Source: Epiperipatus broadwayi
Taxonomy: Eukaryota > Onychophora > Udeonychophora > Euonychophora > Peripatidae
Reading direction: 5' to 3'
Assembly (NCBI GenBank): GCA_028023455.1
Contig: JAQFVV010012536.1
Coordinates: 886,001 to 950,000 of the forward strand
DNA length: 64,000 nucleotides
The notes under the pieces were generated by a model, which saw only the letters and a program-made list of their open reading frames with translations, was not told the DNA's origin and made no database searches. Shown one piece after another: positions 11,391-22,680 of this stretch (within the stretch, counting starts at the first letter, position 1; each line of letters opens with the position of its first letter). Both the position numbers and the translations under genes were made by a program.

Positions 11391-12200
11391 TATGCATCCG
11401 AAGCATACTAGTTGATGTTGGTATTAGGATTAAAATTAATCATGTTTTCCTTGCCAATTTGATGATAGGAGAAAATTTATACCAACTGATGTACAATTAT
11501 AACAGCCTGTTTTCCACTGTTCCAGGCATCATCAGAGGATATACTCATCGAATTAAGTTAAAGGATAATGAACCTTTTCAACAGAGAATGTATCCAGTTC
11601 CTTATCAATATCAGGCCGAGGTACAAAAATAGATAGACCAAATGTTGGAATGGGAAATTATTCGGAAGTGTTCCTCTGCTTATGTCAACCCTTTGGTAAT
11701 TATCAGAAAGAAAGATGGTACAGTAAGAGTATGTCTGGATGCTCATATGCTGAACCAGATAACCATTCCTGAATGTGATATTTCTCCATCTGTACATGAG
11801 CTCCTAATTAAATTCAAACAAAAGTCAATTTTCTCATCTTTTGATCTGACAGCTAGTTAATGGCAGATATCACTACACCATGAGAACCAAAAATATACAG
11901 CTTTTCACTTTCAAGGTCAGACTTATGTTTTTACAAGAATGCCCTTTGGTCTCATTAACAGTGGTGCTGGATTGATCAGATGTTTGGATAGGATCTTTTC
12001 AAGACAATTGAAAGAAAAGATCATCATATATGTGGATGACATAGTCATTGCTTCCAGCAGTCTTACCGAGCATCTAGAGCACTTACAGATATTCTTTGAA
12101 GAGTGTTCAGCCCATAATGTCAAAATAAATCTGGGAGAAATGTACAATAGCTGCAAAAGAGATTACTTTTCTGGGACATGTAATCAGTGAACAGGGTATC
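11391..12200 (+). pseudogene. gypsy reverse transcriptase
   Basis: Motifs in order: a RGYTHRIKLKDNEPFQQRMY segment preceding the fingers, VIIRKKDGTVRVCLD (fingers), FSSFDLTAS followed by a stop at 11858 (palm A with catalytic Asp; the stop replaces the usual Tyr/Gly position), YTAFHFQGQTYVFTRMPFGL (motif B region) and IIIYVDDIVIASSS at about 12026-12065 (catalytic YVDD). Stops at about 11630 and 11858 and a frameshift near 12150 break it. The motif set is clearly Ty3/gypsy RT. Confidence 0.85.
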
Positions 12201-12690
12201 AAACTCCATCCCAAAAAGATTGCTGCTATTCAGGATTTCTCAATGCCAAAAACCAAAAAGCAACTGCAGTTCTTTCTCAGTTTATAGTTTTATAGGGACT
12301 TTACCGAGGATATCCAGTATTTGTCTGTGTTATTAAAGAAATCAGAAAGGTGGAGATGGACCACGGAGCATACCAGGGAGTTCAATACCATAAATCAAAC
12401 CTTTTTGAACCACATTATTTTGTCTTACCCTGATTTTGGTAAAAAAAATTTTGTACAGACAGACAGTAGCCACTATGGTCTGGGAGTAGTGTTATATCAG
12501 CTTGATGAAGATCAAAGACCTCAGGCCTTATATTTTTTAAGTAGACATTTGAGAGGGGCAGAGCTGAACTACTCCATAACAGAGAAAGAAGCCCTAGCAG
12601 TGGTATGGGTTTTCAGAAGCTATGCCAGTTTTTGCTTGGCTCTGAAGTCATTGTTTTTTCAGACCATAGGGGCTTAGAATTTCTAAGTAA
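12201..12690 (+). pseudogene. gypsy RNase H domain
   Basis: The frame 12321-12677 follows the RT connection. It carries FVQTDSSHYGLGVVLYQ (first catalytic Asp block of the RT-linked RNase H) and YSITEKEALAVVW (catalytic Glu block). The end is damaged: after FQTIGA there is a frameshift, and a C-terminal portion including the last catalytic Asp block appears shortened by a deletion around 12690-12720, because sequence resembling the NIPADVLSH segment that normally comes about 60 residues later follows almost at once. Confidence 0.8.
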
Positions 12691-12719
12691 AAGCTATTTA
12701 AATAATGAAAGACTAATCA

Positions 12720-14071
12720 GGTGTTGAGGGTATTAAAAATATCCCTGCTGATGTTCTTAGTCATCACCCTGTCTGTCTTGTGCCCCAACATCCTGGTACA
12801 GAGAATATCTTAATTAATAATATTAATGTTGAATTAGAGAGATATATCTTAAAAGATTACCATAATTTGGCTGGGACTCAAAAACAAGATCTAAAATTGG
12901 GCAGAATCCTCACCATCCTGAGCCATCCCATAAACCACCACAGCTCTAAGAAATCTCTCAAGAAAGTTTTTGCCCAGTATAAGTTCAAACAAGGTATTCT
13001 CATGTATAAGATTAAGGTTAATCATGTTAACCCTTGGAAGATCGTGATTCCTAAAATTCTCATTAATAAATTAGTAAAATATGCTCTTTGCAAATAAGGC
13101 CATTATGACACTCCAAAGATTTATTATGTGTTAAAGAATTACTTCTATTGGAATCAGATGTATAGAAATATCAATAATATCATTAAACAATGTACAATTT
13201 GCACCAAGACTAAGTATTATGCTAGGTCATTTGTTGGTGTTTTACAACCCATAATCCCAGATTGGCCTAACCAATTGTTGGCACTTGATTTTTATGGACC
13301 ACTCACCATCTATAACTGACAAAAGTTCATTTTAGTGGCATATGATGTATTCCCTAAACTTGTTTCTGCATTTGCTGTGCCCCGAACTGATGCTAAGGGT
13401 ATTATCAGGTGCCTCACCAACCAGCAGTTGCAAGCCATGCATAAACCTAATATGATTTTGACAGATCATGCCACTGCCTTTGTATCTAAGACCTGGAAGA
13501 AATGGGTTCAAACTCAGAACATCAAGCATGTTATGAGCTCTATAAGAAATCCGCAGTCTAATCCCAGTGAGTGCATTATGCACAAGCTTAGCAGACTTTA
13601 TAGAGTCTACCTTCCAGATTATCATAGACAGTGGGTGAATAAACTTCCTGAGTTGGTAAATCTCATTAATATTACTTATAATGAATTGACAGGATTCCCC
13701 CCTGTTAGGTTGCATTATAGAAAACAGGTCCCTTGCTGATTAAAATCCTTTTGCCTGTTACCCTTGAGGAAATAAATAATGGCAATGACCTTAATAAAGC
13801 TAGGGACCAACTCAAACTCATGGGTCAAAAAAGGGTAAAGCAATCCAAAACCAAACCACATCTATTTAAGATCAATGATCTTGTGCCGGTATGCACCCCT
13901 CATGTTAGCAACCCCCCAAAAACCCAATTTAAAAAGTTTCTGCAATTGTATGAAGGGCCATTCCAAATTACCAAGGAAATAGGAGAGAATGCCTTTATGC
14001 TTGCTACTCTTGACAGGAATAAGGGAACCTATAATGCTAGGAGTTTGATCCCTTATACTTCAGCAGAGTAG
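12720..14071 (+). pseudogene. gypsy integrase
   Basis: Frames 12780-13097, 13128-13319, 13335-13739 and 13733-14071 join with single stops or indels. Features: the H-H-C-C zinc-binding region (GHYDTPKI, then CTICTKTK), catalytic core with LLALDFYGPL (Asp 1), MILTDHATAFVS (Asp 2) and NPQSNPSE (Glu), and a C-terminal region with LQLYEGPFQITKEIGENAF, similar to the GPF/Y module of gypsy integrases. All three catalytic acidic residues are present. The enzyme would insert element cDNA with a 4-6 bp target duplication, which fits the ATAT duplication around the solo LTR downstream. Confidence 0.85.
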
Positions 14072-14247
14072 CTTGGAAAAGATCTCCAAATAAATCAAAT
14101 TCAAGTTTTCTAATGAAAAGTATGATATTTACCAGTAAGTTAGAAATTTTTTTCATATTATTATAGTTATTATTATTAGTGTTATTTTATTAGTCAGAAT
14201 TTTTTTTTTAGATATAGTTAAAACAAAAGTGCTGAAGATTTTTTTCC

Positions 14248-14261
14248 GAAGGAGAGGAAGT
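14248..14261 (+). promoter_or_regulatory. Polypurine tract, plus-strand primer of the gypsy element
   Basis: A purine run GAAGGAGAGGAAG sits directly before the LTR start TTGTGCC. This is the expected position of the RNA primer for plus-strand DNA synthesis. The inverted solo LTR has no purine tract outside its TGTGCC end, as expected if the tract is internal to the element. Confidence 0.75.
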
Positions 14262-15157
14262 TGTGCCATTACAATTTAGTCACTAGTAAATTTATAGTAA
14301 TGTGCATGTAAGAAAATGTAAAACCAAAATCATCATCACATTTTTATATAACAATAAAGGAAGCTGTAAGGCATCCAAGTTTAAACCCTACCAGATCCGG
14401 TTCGAAAAGCTTTAGACTGAAAGAGAGTGGGTCAACAATTATATTCTTTATTTGTTTGTGTGTTGATAGAAAGGGAATACACACATTTAAACTATTCAAT
14501 TTTTAATTTTTCTGTTAAAAAGCAAAGTTATACATACGTATAGGCAGTGTATGTGTAAGCTATTGATTGTTTTATATTTCAGATATTTAACTTTCTTTAA
14601 AACTAACCTATGCTTGATCAATTCTAATATCTTATTCTATACTTCTATTTTGCTTTTCTATAATTATAATTGGGATTTAAAAGCTAAGTATTTAATTTTA
14701 AATATTAGGGTTATAATTACTAAGCTGGCAATTAGATTATTGTAATGACAGTTTATGAATGATTTGAAATGATAAAGTATATGTGTACATTACATACAGA
14801 AATTTACATTTATTAAATATTGAAAGAAAAAGAAGGGTTAAATCTGTCAAATTATTTTTTTACAAATCTGTTGAATCAGATATCTATTTTTGTAGCAATT
14901 TTGTTTTTATAAATGATTGTTTGTCATTTTGGGAGCTTAAGCTTGGTGGGAACTCTAATTTTGAAATTGTCTCATCTTAAGATTAAAGGAAAGAAACTCC
15001 AATTTTAGATATTACAGATATATGTGAAAAAGGAAAAAGGATTAAGTCTATTTTTTTTAAGACAAAAGTGTCTGAAAAACAGGTGTGTGATTTTTTGGGT
15101 TGGTCAAAAATAGCAATTCACACTATCACTCTAATTGGGTGAGTTGACTCAAAAATC

Positions 15158-15195
15158 GGATATAAAAGCAGTCTGGAAAAATCAGTTGAGCTGTT
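15158..15195 (+). promoter_or_regulatory. Candidate LTR core promoter (TATA box)
   Basis: GGATATAAAAGCAGTC at 15158-15173 is a good TATA box about 900 bp into the LTR. The inverted LTR has a matching AT-rich box (CTTTTTATATCC on the plus strand, about 32351-32362). Position and conservation suggest the U3 promoter, with transcription starting about 25-35 bp downstream. No start site can be proven from sequence. Confidence 0.45.
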
Positions 15196-17149
15196 AGACT
15201 ATTATTATATTATTATTGGAAGAGAGAGAGACTTTTTAAAAATTATTGAAACTAAAGCAGACAAACATTTTTAGTTCTGCTAGATAGTTTTTTTTAAATC
15301 ATTTTCTTTTATTAAGTTTTGAATGTTGAAAATATAAGAAATGACAGGGTAGAAAAATTATATATGTGTCCCATCAAGACCTGACCATCGTGAAGCTGCA
15401 GATCATATAGGAAAGAAAAGATGTCTTGTCTGAAAAATAATGTTCTACACCTTTCAACTGACCAGAGAAATAAGATGTTTTTAAATAAAAAGAAGAAAAC
15501 ATTCACCTGCATTCGAAGGAGATCAGGAAGATGAATTAATCTACTGATAAATATTGATGATGCAAGTACAATTAATTGTTCCAGCAACTGAGTTTAAAAC
15601 CCAGGAAATTTATAAACGTGAAAACAACTGCTGTATTTCATCCACTAAAAGAATCATGCTTGACAGGAAGAGAAGAAAAATTAATATAAAGATTTCCAAA
15701 TTGTCCACTAAAGCAAATAACCTCAATAGGATCATCATCAAATAATTATACCCTTTAAGAAAGAGATTGTTCCAAAGAAGCACAGAAATTGTTACTGCCA
15801 AAGATAGACATTAAACAAGAGAAATTTGACTCATTAGAAGTCACTACAAAGAACTGGTAGTATAAAAAATTTTTTTTGATATATTTTCTTTATGATAGCA
15901 GAGTCTTAATAAAATTTTAGCAATAAAGTGGTATATTTTATTTAAAGAACTTTTAAAGACTATTCAGATCGATTAAAACCAAGAATGTCTTACTAATAAT
16001 AACTTTGAGCTTCATAAATGATCTTGAATTTATCAAAATTATTTGTTTATTAATTTACATTTATGAAATATTAATGAGTAAAATAATTTTTTTGTATTAT
16101 TATTTTGGTTTTAAATAATATTTTGCTATTATGGGATAAAACATGCACATACATAATAATATTTATATGTGTATAATTGTGAGTGAATGTGAAGTAATAA
16201 GTAGTATTAAAATATTAAATTAGTTTGTTTTAGGAAAATATAGCATTTCAGCGCTTAGAAGAGAGGGGGAGAGAATAATTTAAACTTGTTTCTAAAACTT
16301 GCTCTTTCCAATTTTACTAACAATTATTTTTTTAACATTCTGCTTACATGTTAGATTATAAGGTGTGTGTGCCAATGAGTGAATATTTTTTTTATATATA
16401 TGAAATACTTTTCTTGTGGATGGAACATTTTAACAAATTGGTTACCCAATTTAATACAATATACTTTTGAAATACATTTACGTGAAAAGGGGAAGAATTT
16501 AAAATTTAATGTTATGATTTTAAAACAGTCGATTATGATTATTGTTGATATTGTTAATATAAATTTTCATGTAAATATAGAAATTTTTATGTATATGTTA
16601 GAAATGCAGTAATAAATATTAGTTTATGTTATTAAACGAGGCGTATATAGTTCATTAAGAGTAGTCTTTATTAAGTGTGATCATTCATCATCAATGGTTG
16701 AATATTAGTTGTTTAAGATATGATTGAATATGCTAAGATTAACAATAATTATGAATTTCATTATAAACATTAGGTTTATGTTTAGGCTTAGTCCTAAAGC
16801 TGTGGTTGAAACCATTGTCATTATCATTATCATTATCGTCATCATCATGTTGCTGTTTAAATATTTAAAGGCCATAAATAAATATTGATTTCATAGTATT
16901 TAGTGATTTCTTAGTATTATTATAACCACCATCCCATCATCTATTTCATGCAAGGATGAGTGAATTGCCATCCTAAATTAATAGTAATCTGAGCTAGTAA
17001 GACTTATAAAAAATATTGAAACACATTTGTTATGCTAAGGTCTAAGAAATGATTTATGTCTAATGAATTCCACTTCAGTTTAAAGATGTTTTATGTTACC
17101 TAGGTGTTTACTTAAATATTAGTGCATACAGTGTTATGGGTCTAAAATC

Positions 17150-17412
17150 AAAATCATACATTTTGTAAGAAATAAAGTACCAAAAGGGATTCAAACCCGG
17201 TACATGTGAAAAGGTTATTAGATATAACTGTCTAGATTCAGATAATCTAGTGGTGCCCTGATAGACCATATTCACTTGGTTCACTTAGACATGCACTTAA
17301 CATCAAACCAAGAAATGAAAGTGGATAAAATCTACAGTCTGTATATCTGAGAAGATATTTTATTGAGTTACTAGTCTACTCACCTCACGCGATTTCCATA
17401 TACCTGAGTTAT
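17150..17412 (-). repeat. tRNA-like (SINE-like) segment inside the LTR
   Basis: On the minus strand the segment ends with GTACCGGGTTTGAATCCC, a good match to the pol III B box inside a T-arm-like hairpin (GTACC...GGTAC). The same sequence occurs at the matching place in the solo LTR (30210-30440, plus strand), so it was in the LTR before the two copies separated. A convincing A box was not found, so a SINE origin is inferred from the B box only. Confidence 0.45.
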
Positions 17413-17692
17413 AGTAGTTCGTTCCTAATAATTTGTTTATAATTATTGATATTGTGATATCTTGAGAAATCTAATTATAGAAATATGTTTAATTTATTCC
17501 TAATCATCATGTTAATATTTATGACCTTTTTGTTTAATAGCCACTCCTCAGGTATTCTTCTCATAATTTAATTTAAGCTACAATGCTTTTGGTTTATTAG
17601 TTACAAGATTTATATTTGAATCTTTTCTTAATTATTTAATACATTTGGATCATTTGATCATCTTTAATATGTTACAATGGACCTTTTGAGCT

Positions 17693-17763
<71 letters not shown>

Positions 17764-18445
17764 ATAATAGTTTTTTCTTATAGATGTATATGCTAATGTT
17801 ATTTACTTATATCCTCTAAAGAAATTTTTCAATGTTTCAAATAGCAACATTTGAGAAGATAATCAGCTATGTTCTTGCTAAAAAAACTTGATGTAATCAG
17901 ATAGCTCCAGAATTCAATTGAGACTCAGCAAGCACATTTACCAAATTATTATTAAATATGTTGCAAAATTCAACCTAATCTTAAATCTTGAATGCAAATG
18001 TAAGATAATTCCATATAAAGGTGATATCATCCTTTTCTTATCAAAATCTCTGCTGTGTGTCAAAAGCCTGATTGTTTTTAAAGACAGCTGTTTAAAAATC
18101 TGATTGGCTGTCTGAGAAACAACTGTAGCGCATGTGAAAGACTAGCAACCTTTCAATTATTACTAAATTCAATTAGCTTAATATATATATATGGGAATTA
18201 ATTAGTCGAAATAATATGAATAAATTGTATTTTATATTTGTAACTGTTAATAAAAAGTAGATGGTCACCAAACTCTAAGTTTAGATGATATTTAAACTAA
18301 CGTTCAATGACATTGCTCAAAATAGAATGTAATACTCATATATTAGTTAGATTTTAAATATAGTTGTCTTTCTGAAGTCAGATTATATATATATATATTA
18401 TTATTATTACTTTGATAATAAAGCTAATAATGTACACAAATGCAG

Positions 18446-18562
18446 TCTACACTTAAACAATATCAATAACAAACAAAAATCTCAATCTGTTGTCAAGGCG
18501 ATCTTCTTGACAACAGATTGAGATTATTAGCTCTTATTGATATTGATATTGTTTAAGGGTTG
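18446..18562. repeat. Hairpin made of two inverted ends of the 60.4-kb repeat
   Basis: CTCAATCTGTTGTCAAG (18481-18497) pairs perfectly with CTTGACAACAGATTGAG (18506-18522), and the outer ACTTAAACAATATCAATAA pairs with TTATTGATATTG...TTTAAG. The same words, in one orientation, begin the repeat units at 60411 and 60896. This therefore looks like two inverted heads of that repeat joined tail to tail. Confidence 0.7.
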
Positions 18563-18578
18563 ACAGTTTTATGTATTT

Positions 18579-18623
<45 letters not shown>

Positions 18624-18819
18624 GTGTTTTATTTTTAACGAGCTGCAAAATTATCTCAAATTATTTTTTATAATTTGTAAGTATTAAATATCCATAGCTT
18701 ATATAAGTACTGAATATGCATAGCTTTATTTTCTTGAGTTAATCTTATAAGTTGTTAAAAATGGGATGCTGTCTCATCCCTATGATATAAATATGTAAAT
18801 CTACGATTTCAATTCATGA

Positions 18820-19110
18820 TTTTTGGACTATTCATTCTCCATTCTATCTCAAGAAACTGATACACATGTCCACACCCATGGAAAATACATACATAATCAC
18901 CATAGTATGTATTTCATGCAGAACCAGTACTCATAAGTTAGGCCAGATCATAATATCATACTTATATATACAATCAGTGTACAGTTTATATTAAAATTGC
19001 AAGCAATTCCTCAAACTTTAATGGATAGGCTTCAATCTTCTCACTATTCCAACTATTCAACCATCCATTTCACTAAAAAATGATGAGGGAATGCTAAAAG
19101 CCCTTGCCAG
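18820..19110 (+). repeat. Copy of the 40/45-kb tRNA-like repeat family
   Basis: It shares with 40280-40560 and 45300-45560 the ordered blocks CTATCTCA..AACTGATACAC, AATCACCATA..GTATTTCATGC, CAGTGTACAGTTTATATTA (compare CACTGCTCAGTTATATTA at 45.45 kb) and CTTTAATGGATAGGCTTCAATC. No coding capacity. Confidence 0.65.
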
Positions 19111-19344
19111 ATTTGATATTATAGTCATATCCATGTAGACATTATATCAATCTAACTTCTCATATTATCAGACATTATGTATCCATATATATATATATAT
19201 ATATATATATGGATACATATATGTCTACATAATGTCTGATATATATATATATTAATAGGAGAGAGATGGGCTGAACTATACTAAAATGGAATCTATTTCC
19301 TAAGCAATATGTAATTCTACAGCAGTATTTCATTTTCTTATACT

Positions 19345-19525
19345 GAATGTTTCATATATATGTGAATAGAGAAATTTGAACTCAGGATTTTTCAGTCTAT
19401 TCATCCTCCATTTTATCTCAAGCTACTGATTTACACGTATGTGTAGTCATGTGAATCAATTTTTTGAGATGGAATGGAATATGAATAGTCTGAAAAATCC
19501 TGAGTTCAAATCCCCCTATTTACAT
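19345..19525. repeat. Head-to-head inverted pair of the same repeat's tRNA-like end
   Basis: The left arm carries TTTGAACTCAGGATTTTTCAG and CCATTTTATCTCAAG. The right arm carries the complements TTTTTTGAGATGG and CTGAAAAATCCTGAGTTCAA. The end GAGTTCAAATCCC is B-box like. The centre lies near 19435. Confidence 0.65.
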
Positions 19526-19738
19526 ATATAGTAATAATAAAAAAGTCAGATGTCACATGACTTATATATAGCTTGCACTTACAAATATGTAAAATTAAGA
19601 GCATGCTAATGATCTCTAAACAAACTTTTTTATTTATGATAAATGCTACTACAAAAGAAGGCATTCAAATCATATAGGAAACATTCAGTATAAACAAATA
19701 AAATACTGCCTTATATATATATATATATATATATGAAA

Positions 19739-19788
<50 letters not shown>

Positions 19789-20139
19789 GTTATAATTTTC
19801 ATATTAGAAAAGAAAATTAAGTTTGTTATCATAATTATTTTATTCACTTGGAAAGCTATAAATTTAGTAATTAGAGTTGATACTATATTTTTTCTGTGTT
19901 CTTTATTTAAAAATTTATAAGAGAATTCATAATTAGATTATCTTTGTGAAATAATTGTTAAAATTAGATTAGTATTTGTTTTTAAATATATGATTGAGGT
20001 GACAAATTCAATAACTGTCTGATATCTAAAGTGAAAAATTATTTTTCTAAATCATATAAACCTAGTAATTTAGTAATATTTGTCTGCCTTAATAATGATA
20101 TTGGAATATTTTATATCTAATAACTAGTTGTTATACTTC

Positions 20140-21185
20140 AGGATGTAGTTCTTCTTCTTCTATAGCAGATGGTTCTTATCCAAGTTACAAATACTAAAAT
20201 TAAGCAATAATACAATTTAAATGTAAGCCTTATTTTAAATTATATGGACAAACTTCAGCAAAAGATCTTGCAGACAATTATTGGACTGTGAAATAAATAC
20301 TATACATTATGTTAAGCACATATTGGAAACCTAACTGAAATGGAAAAGCAATCAACAATTGTTCATTACAAATGCTTACACATATGGTTTACAATGAATG
20401 AAACAATGATCACTGAATGTTTATCTAACAATTCATGGAGTTACATTTCTAGAGACTGTCTAAAATATTAATATGGAGAATCTCCTCAAGTTCCAAATAA
20501 TTATGTGAGAGTTTTACCAGATCTCAGAACAATAGAATATTTTGGTTTAGAAGACTATGATATTGAAAGCATTTATATTTCTAAGTGCCAAAATTATTAA
20601 TACTTGGATTTTCTTATAAATATCCTGCTAATTTTCTGATTGTGGCACACCTCCAGTATTAAAAAATGGATATTATAAAAAGTAAATGTACATCTTACAT
20701 AGCATTGTGATTTTGGATTTGAACTAAAAGATATAATTATCTTAAACTGAAAAAAGAATAATGAATTTGGAGTGACTTTAATGTCTCATGTGAAAAAAAT
20801 TGTGACCCACCTCCAAAAATAAAAAAAATAGTTTTATTAAAATCATTCTGTTCAGAGGTGTTTCTGATAATATTGTAGTTTATGAATGTAATATTAGTTA
20901 TTATATTATTGGAAGTCATGAAATTGTCTGCCTCAGCTAGGTACACAAAATCAAGAAAATTATTGTGGATCATTACCACATGTTAATAATGGTATATACA
21001 TTAATGATTTGCTAATTTGGTTTTGAAGTGCGATCCCAAATTTGGCATAAATGGCAGTCATATACTTATGTCTTTTTACTAAGGTGTAAAACACATTTAA
21101 TGGATATTATGAAAAATTTGCCTGTGGAATGCCACCAAATTTTAAAAATGATATTTACATAATATATATAAACCTGATAGTAGAA
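20140..21185 (+). pseudogene. Decayed array of CCP/sushi modules, apparently intronless
   Basis: Read across frames, this stretch shows a succession of complement-control-protein modules. Pieces in order: IADGSYPSYK and FKCKPYFKLYGQTSA (from 20164), VHYKCLHIWFTMN with ECLSNNSWSY (about 20361-20450), DCGTPPVLKNGYYK (20638-20680), HCDFGFELKD (about 20706-20735), CDPPPKIKK (20800-20826), VVYECNISYYIIGSHEIVCL (20875-20935), YCGSLPHVNNGIYIN (20963-21007), KCDPKFGINGSH (about 21027-21063) and FACGMPPNFKNDIY (21117-21158). The Cys, Pro-Pro, Asn-Gly, Tyr-x-Cys and Gly spacing is that of CCP domains, seven or so in tandem. Many stops and frameshifts show it is not translated. No intron-like breaks are seen, whereas sushi genes usually have about one exon per module, so a processed retrocopy is likely. 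Source gene unknown. Confidence 0.75.
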
Positions 21186-21189
21186 AAGC

Positions 21190-21965
21190 TCAGTTATATT
21201 TAAAATATGATTAATATATAAATATTACACTCTATATTGAGTTTACAATTTTCATTAATCATTGTCTATTAACACCTAACTGTGATTTTAATAATATGGA
21301 AAATATAATGGATATTTCCGTATTTTAAAACATTTGAACAATAACATCTGCTAAAATTATTAATTTGAGTTTGGTGGAAGAGTCTATTATAAAAATAAGG
21401 AAAGTAGGATAACTTATGAACTTTATATATTGTAAGAATTGAGCCCAGTACATTCCTTACCATATGTAAGTTTAGAGATAATATAAAAGGGGTGGGGGGA
21501 GAAAAATTGCCATTTATCTTAAAACTAAATAAATACCTAATAATTTCCTTGCATATTTACAATAAATATTTACTTACATATTTATAGTTATACAAATACA
21601 TTTTTAAAATAATGACTGAAAATATATATTTCCTAATTTTGAAAGAAATCTATTATCACAATTTTATTTGGGTTTGAAATTATATTTTTTGTTTTGTATG
21701 TCAAATAAATGTTTAAATTTTCATAATATTATTTATTTAAAGTTAATGTTTGTTTATATTTTATGCTTGAAACGCAATATGATATAGCAATGAAATAATA
21801 ATTAAATTATAGGTTGAGTTACTATTAACTACTTTAATTCTAGTTATGTTCATAAAAAAATGTGTGTGTGGACTGTTTATAAATAAGATGAAGGAATATA
21901 TATATATTGTTATTATATTTAATATTTTCATAGTTGTATCATATAGATAAATTATTATTTTCTGA
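21190..21965. other. AT-rich spacer with one short repeat
   Basis: No coding signal. The segment about 21222-21370 is repeated directly at about 27325-27480: both carry TTTTCATT.ATCAT..TCTATTAA and a following CTGACTG or CTAACTGTG-type block, then CATTTCCATTTTAAAA or a variant. Beyond that only AT-rich sequence and a short (AT)n near 21898-21907 is seen. Confidence 0.6.
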
Positions 21966-22054
21966 GTTAAACCGTGTGTTATTTTCCATTACATACTGAT
22001 ATTTCGATAAACTAGCATCCACCATTGCCATGGTTAACTTTTGAAAGAAAATCA

Positions 22055-22447
22055 TTAGATCTCAAACAGTAATAATGACTGAGTGTGAGAGGAGAAATGA
22101 GATTCAACTTGAAGTAGTTCAGCATTCAAAATATGAGGCTTATCAAAATGTTTATTTCCCTCAGTTTTTTCACCTATTAATTTTAAGTTAATATTACAAA
22201 GAGATAAAATGAGAGGTTTACACATAGCTGGAATATATTGTGCTTCTTCTGCCCTATTTAAACTAGTAGGTCTCTTTAATATTTCAATTGACTCTCTCAT
22301 AGTTTTTAAATCATACCTTTCTAAATTAGAAAGTATTTTTGCATTGTCAAAATCAGATTTGTGACCAATTTCTAAAAAAATGGAAAGTATAATCTGATGT
22401 CTTAATTTTCTGAATAAAAGCATTTCTGTGTTCTTTAATTCTGACAT
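22055..22447 (-). pseudogene. Penelope-like GIY-YIG endonuclease C-terminal fragment, minus copy
   Basis: An open frame of 130 codons with GHKSDFDNAKIL and TMRESIEILKRP, then QYIPAMCKPL and a tail into former UTR. Only the part after the GIY-YIG core remains; RT and the catalytic Tyr residues are absent because the copy is 5' truncated. The family differs from the element at 25 kb. No function is expected. Confidence 0.65.
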
Positions 22448-22473
22448 TTATTCAACTATTAGACTGGCCTACA

Positions 22474-22680
22474 TAAACCTAATTTTGACAATGCAAAAAT
22501 ACTTGATAATTTGGAAAGGTATGATTTAAGAACCATGAGAGAGTCAATTGAAATATTAAAGAGATCTACTGATTTAAATAGGGATGATGAAGCACAATGT
22601 ATTCCAGCTATGTGGGAACCTCTCATTTTATCTCTGTTTTCTAAGATTAACTTAAAATTAATAGGTAAAAAAAATTGAGG
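22474..22680 (+). pseudogene. Penelope-like GIY-YIG endonuclease C-terminal fragment, plus copy
   Basis: It encodes FDNAKILDNLERYDLRTM, RESIEILKRSTDLNRDDEA and CIPAMWEPL in one frame, the mirror copy of the fragment at 22055-22447. The antisense frame on the other strand is not meaningful. It is separated by about 25 bp from the inverted partner. Confidence 0.65.

Larger units (their letters stand above)
10017..17582 (+). mobile_element. Ty3/gypsy LTR retrotransposon, 5' end lost in the assembly gap, with 3.3-kb 3' LTR
   Basis: The order gag, aspartic protease, RT, RNase H, integrase is that of Ty3/gypsy (integrase last). After the integrase stop at about 14071 comes about 190 bp of UTR, a purine tract (GAAGGAGAGGAAG, 14248-14260), and TGTGCC, taken as the start of the 3' LTR. 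The LTR start is supported independently: an inverted solo copy at 30084-33361 has its boundary at the same base. The LTR appears to end at GCTACA (17582). No envelope-like frame is seen between integrase and LTR. The internal region has many frameshifts and stops and one apparent deletion near 12690, so this copy is inactive. Confidence 0.85.
14262..17582 (+). repeat. Long (about 3.3 kb) 3' LTR of the gypsy element
   Basis: Starts TGTGCCATTACAATTTAG and appears to end TTTAAGCTACA, giving TG...CA ends. It is colinear, in reverse orientation, with 30084-33361. Matching anchors: GTGCCATTACAATTTAG at the start, TATAAAAG at 15161, the CAGCGCTTAGAAGAGAG block at 16247, GAGGCGTATATA at 16636, TTAGGCTTAGTCCTA at about 16781, and CAAACCCGGTACATG at 17192. 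It holds a TATA box, AATAAA signals near 15908-15925, a (CAT)n-type microsatellite near 16818-16846 and a tRNA-like segment near its end. No ORF is conserved between the two copies. LTRs of gypsy elements are usually a few hundred bp to about 1.5 kb, so this length is unusual. Confidence 0.75.
17583..20139. other. AT-rich spacer with microsatellites and small inverted repeats
   Basis: No coding signal. It holds (TA)n(TG)n at about 17696-17762, a (TA)n at 18384-18400, (CA)n(TA)n at 18579-18622, a palindrome with (TA)n centre around 19120-19245 and a long (AT)n pair at 19713-19787. Repeat copies listed separately lie at 18446-18562, 18820-19110 and 19345-19525. The short open frames here are chance AT-rich frames. 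Confidence 0.7.
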
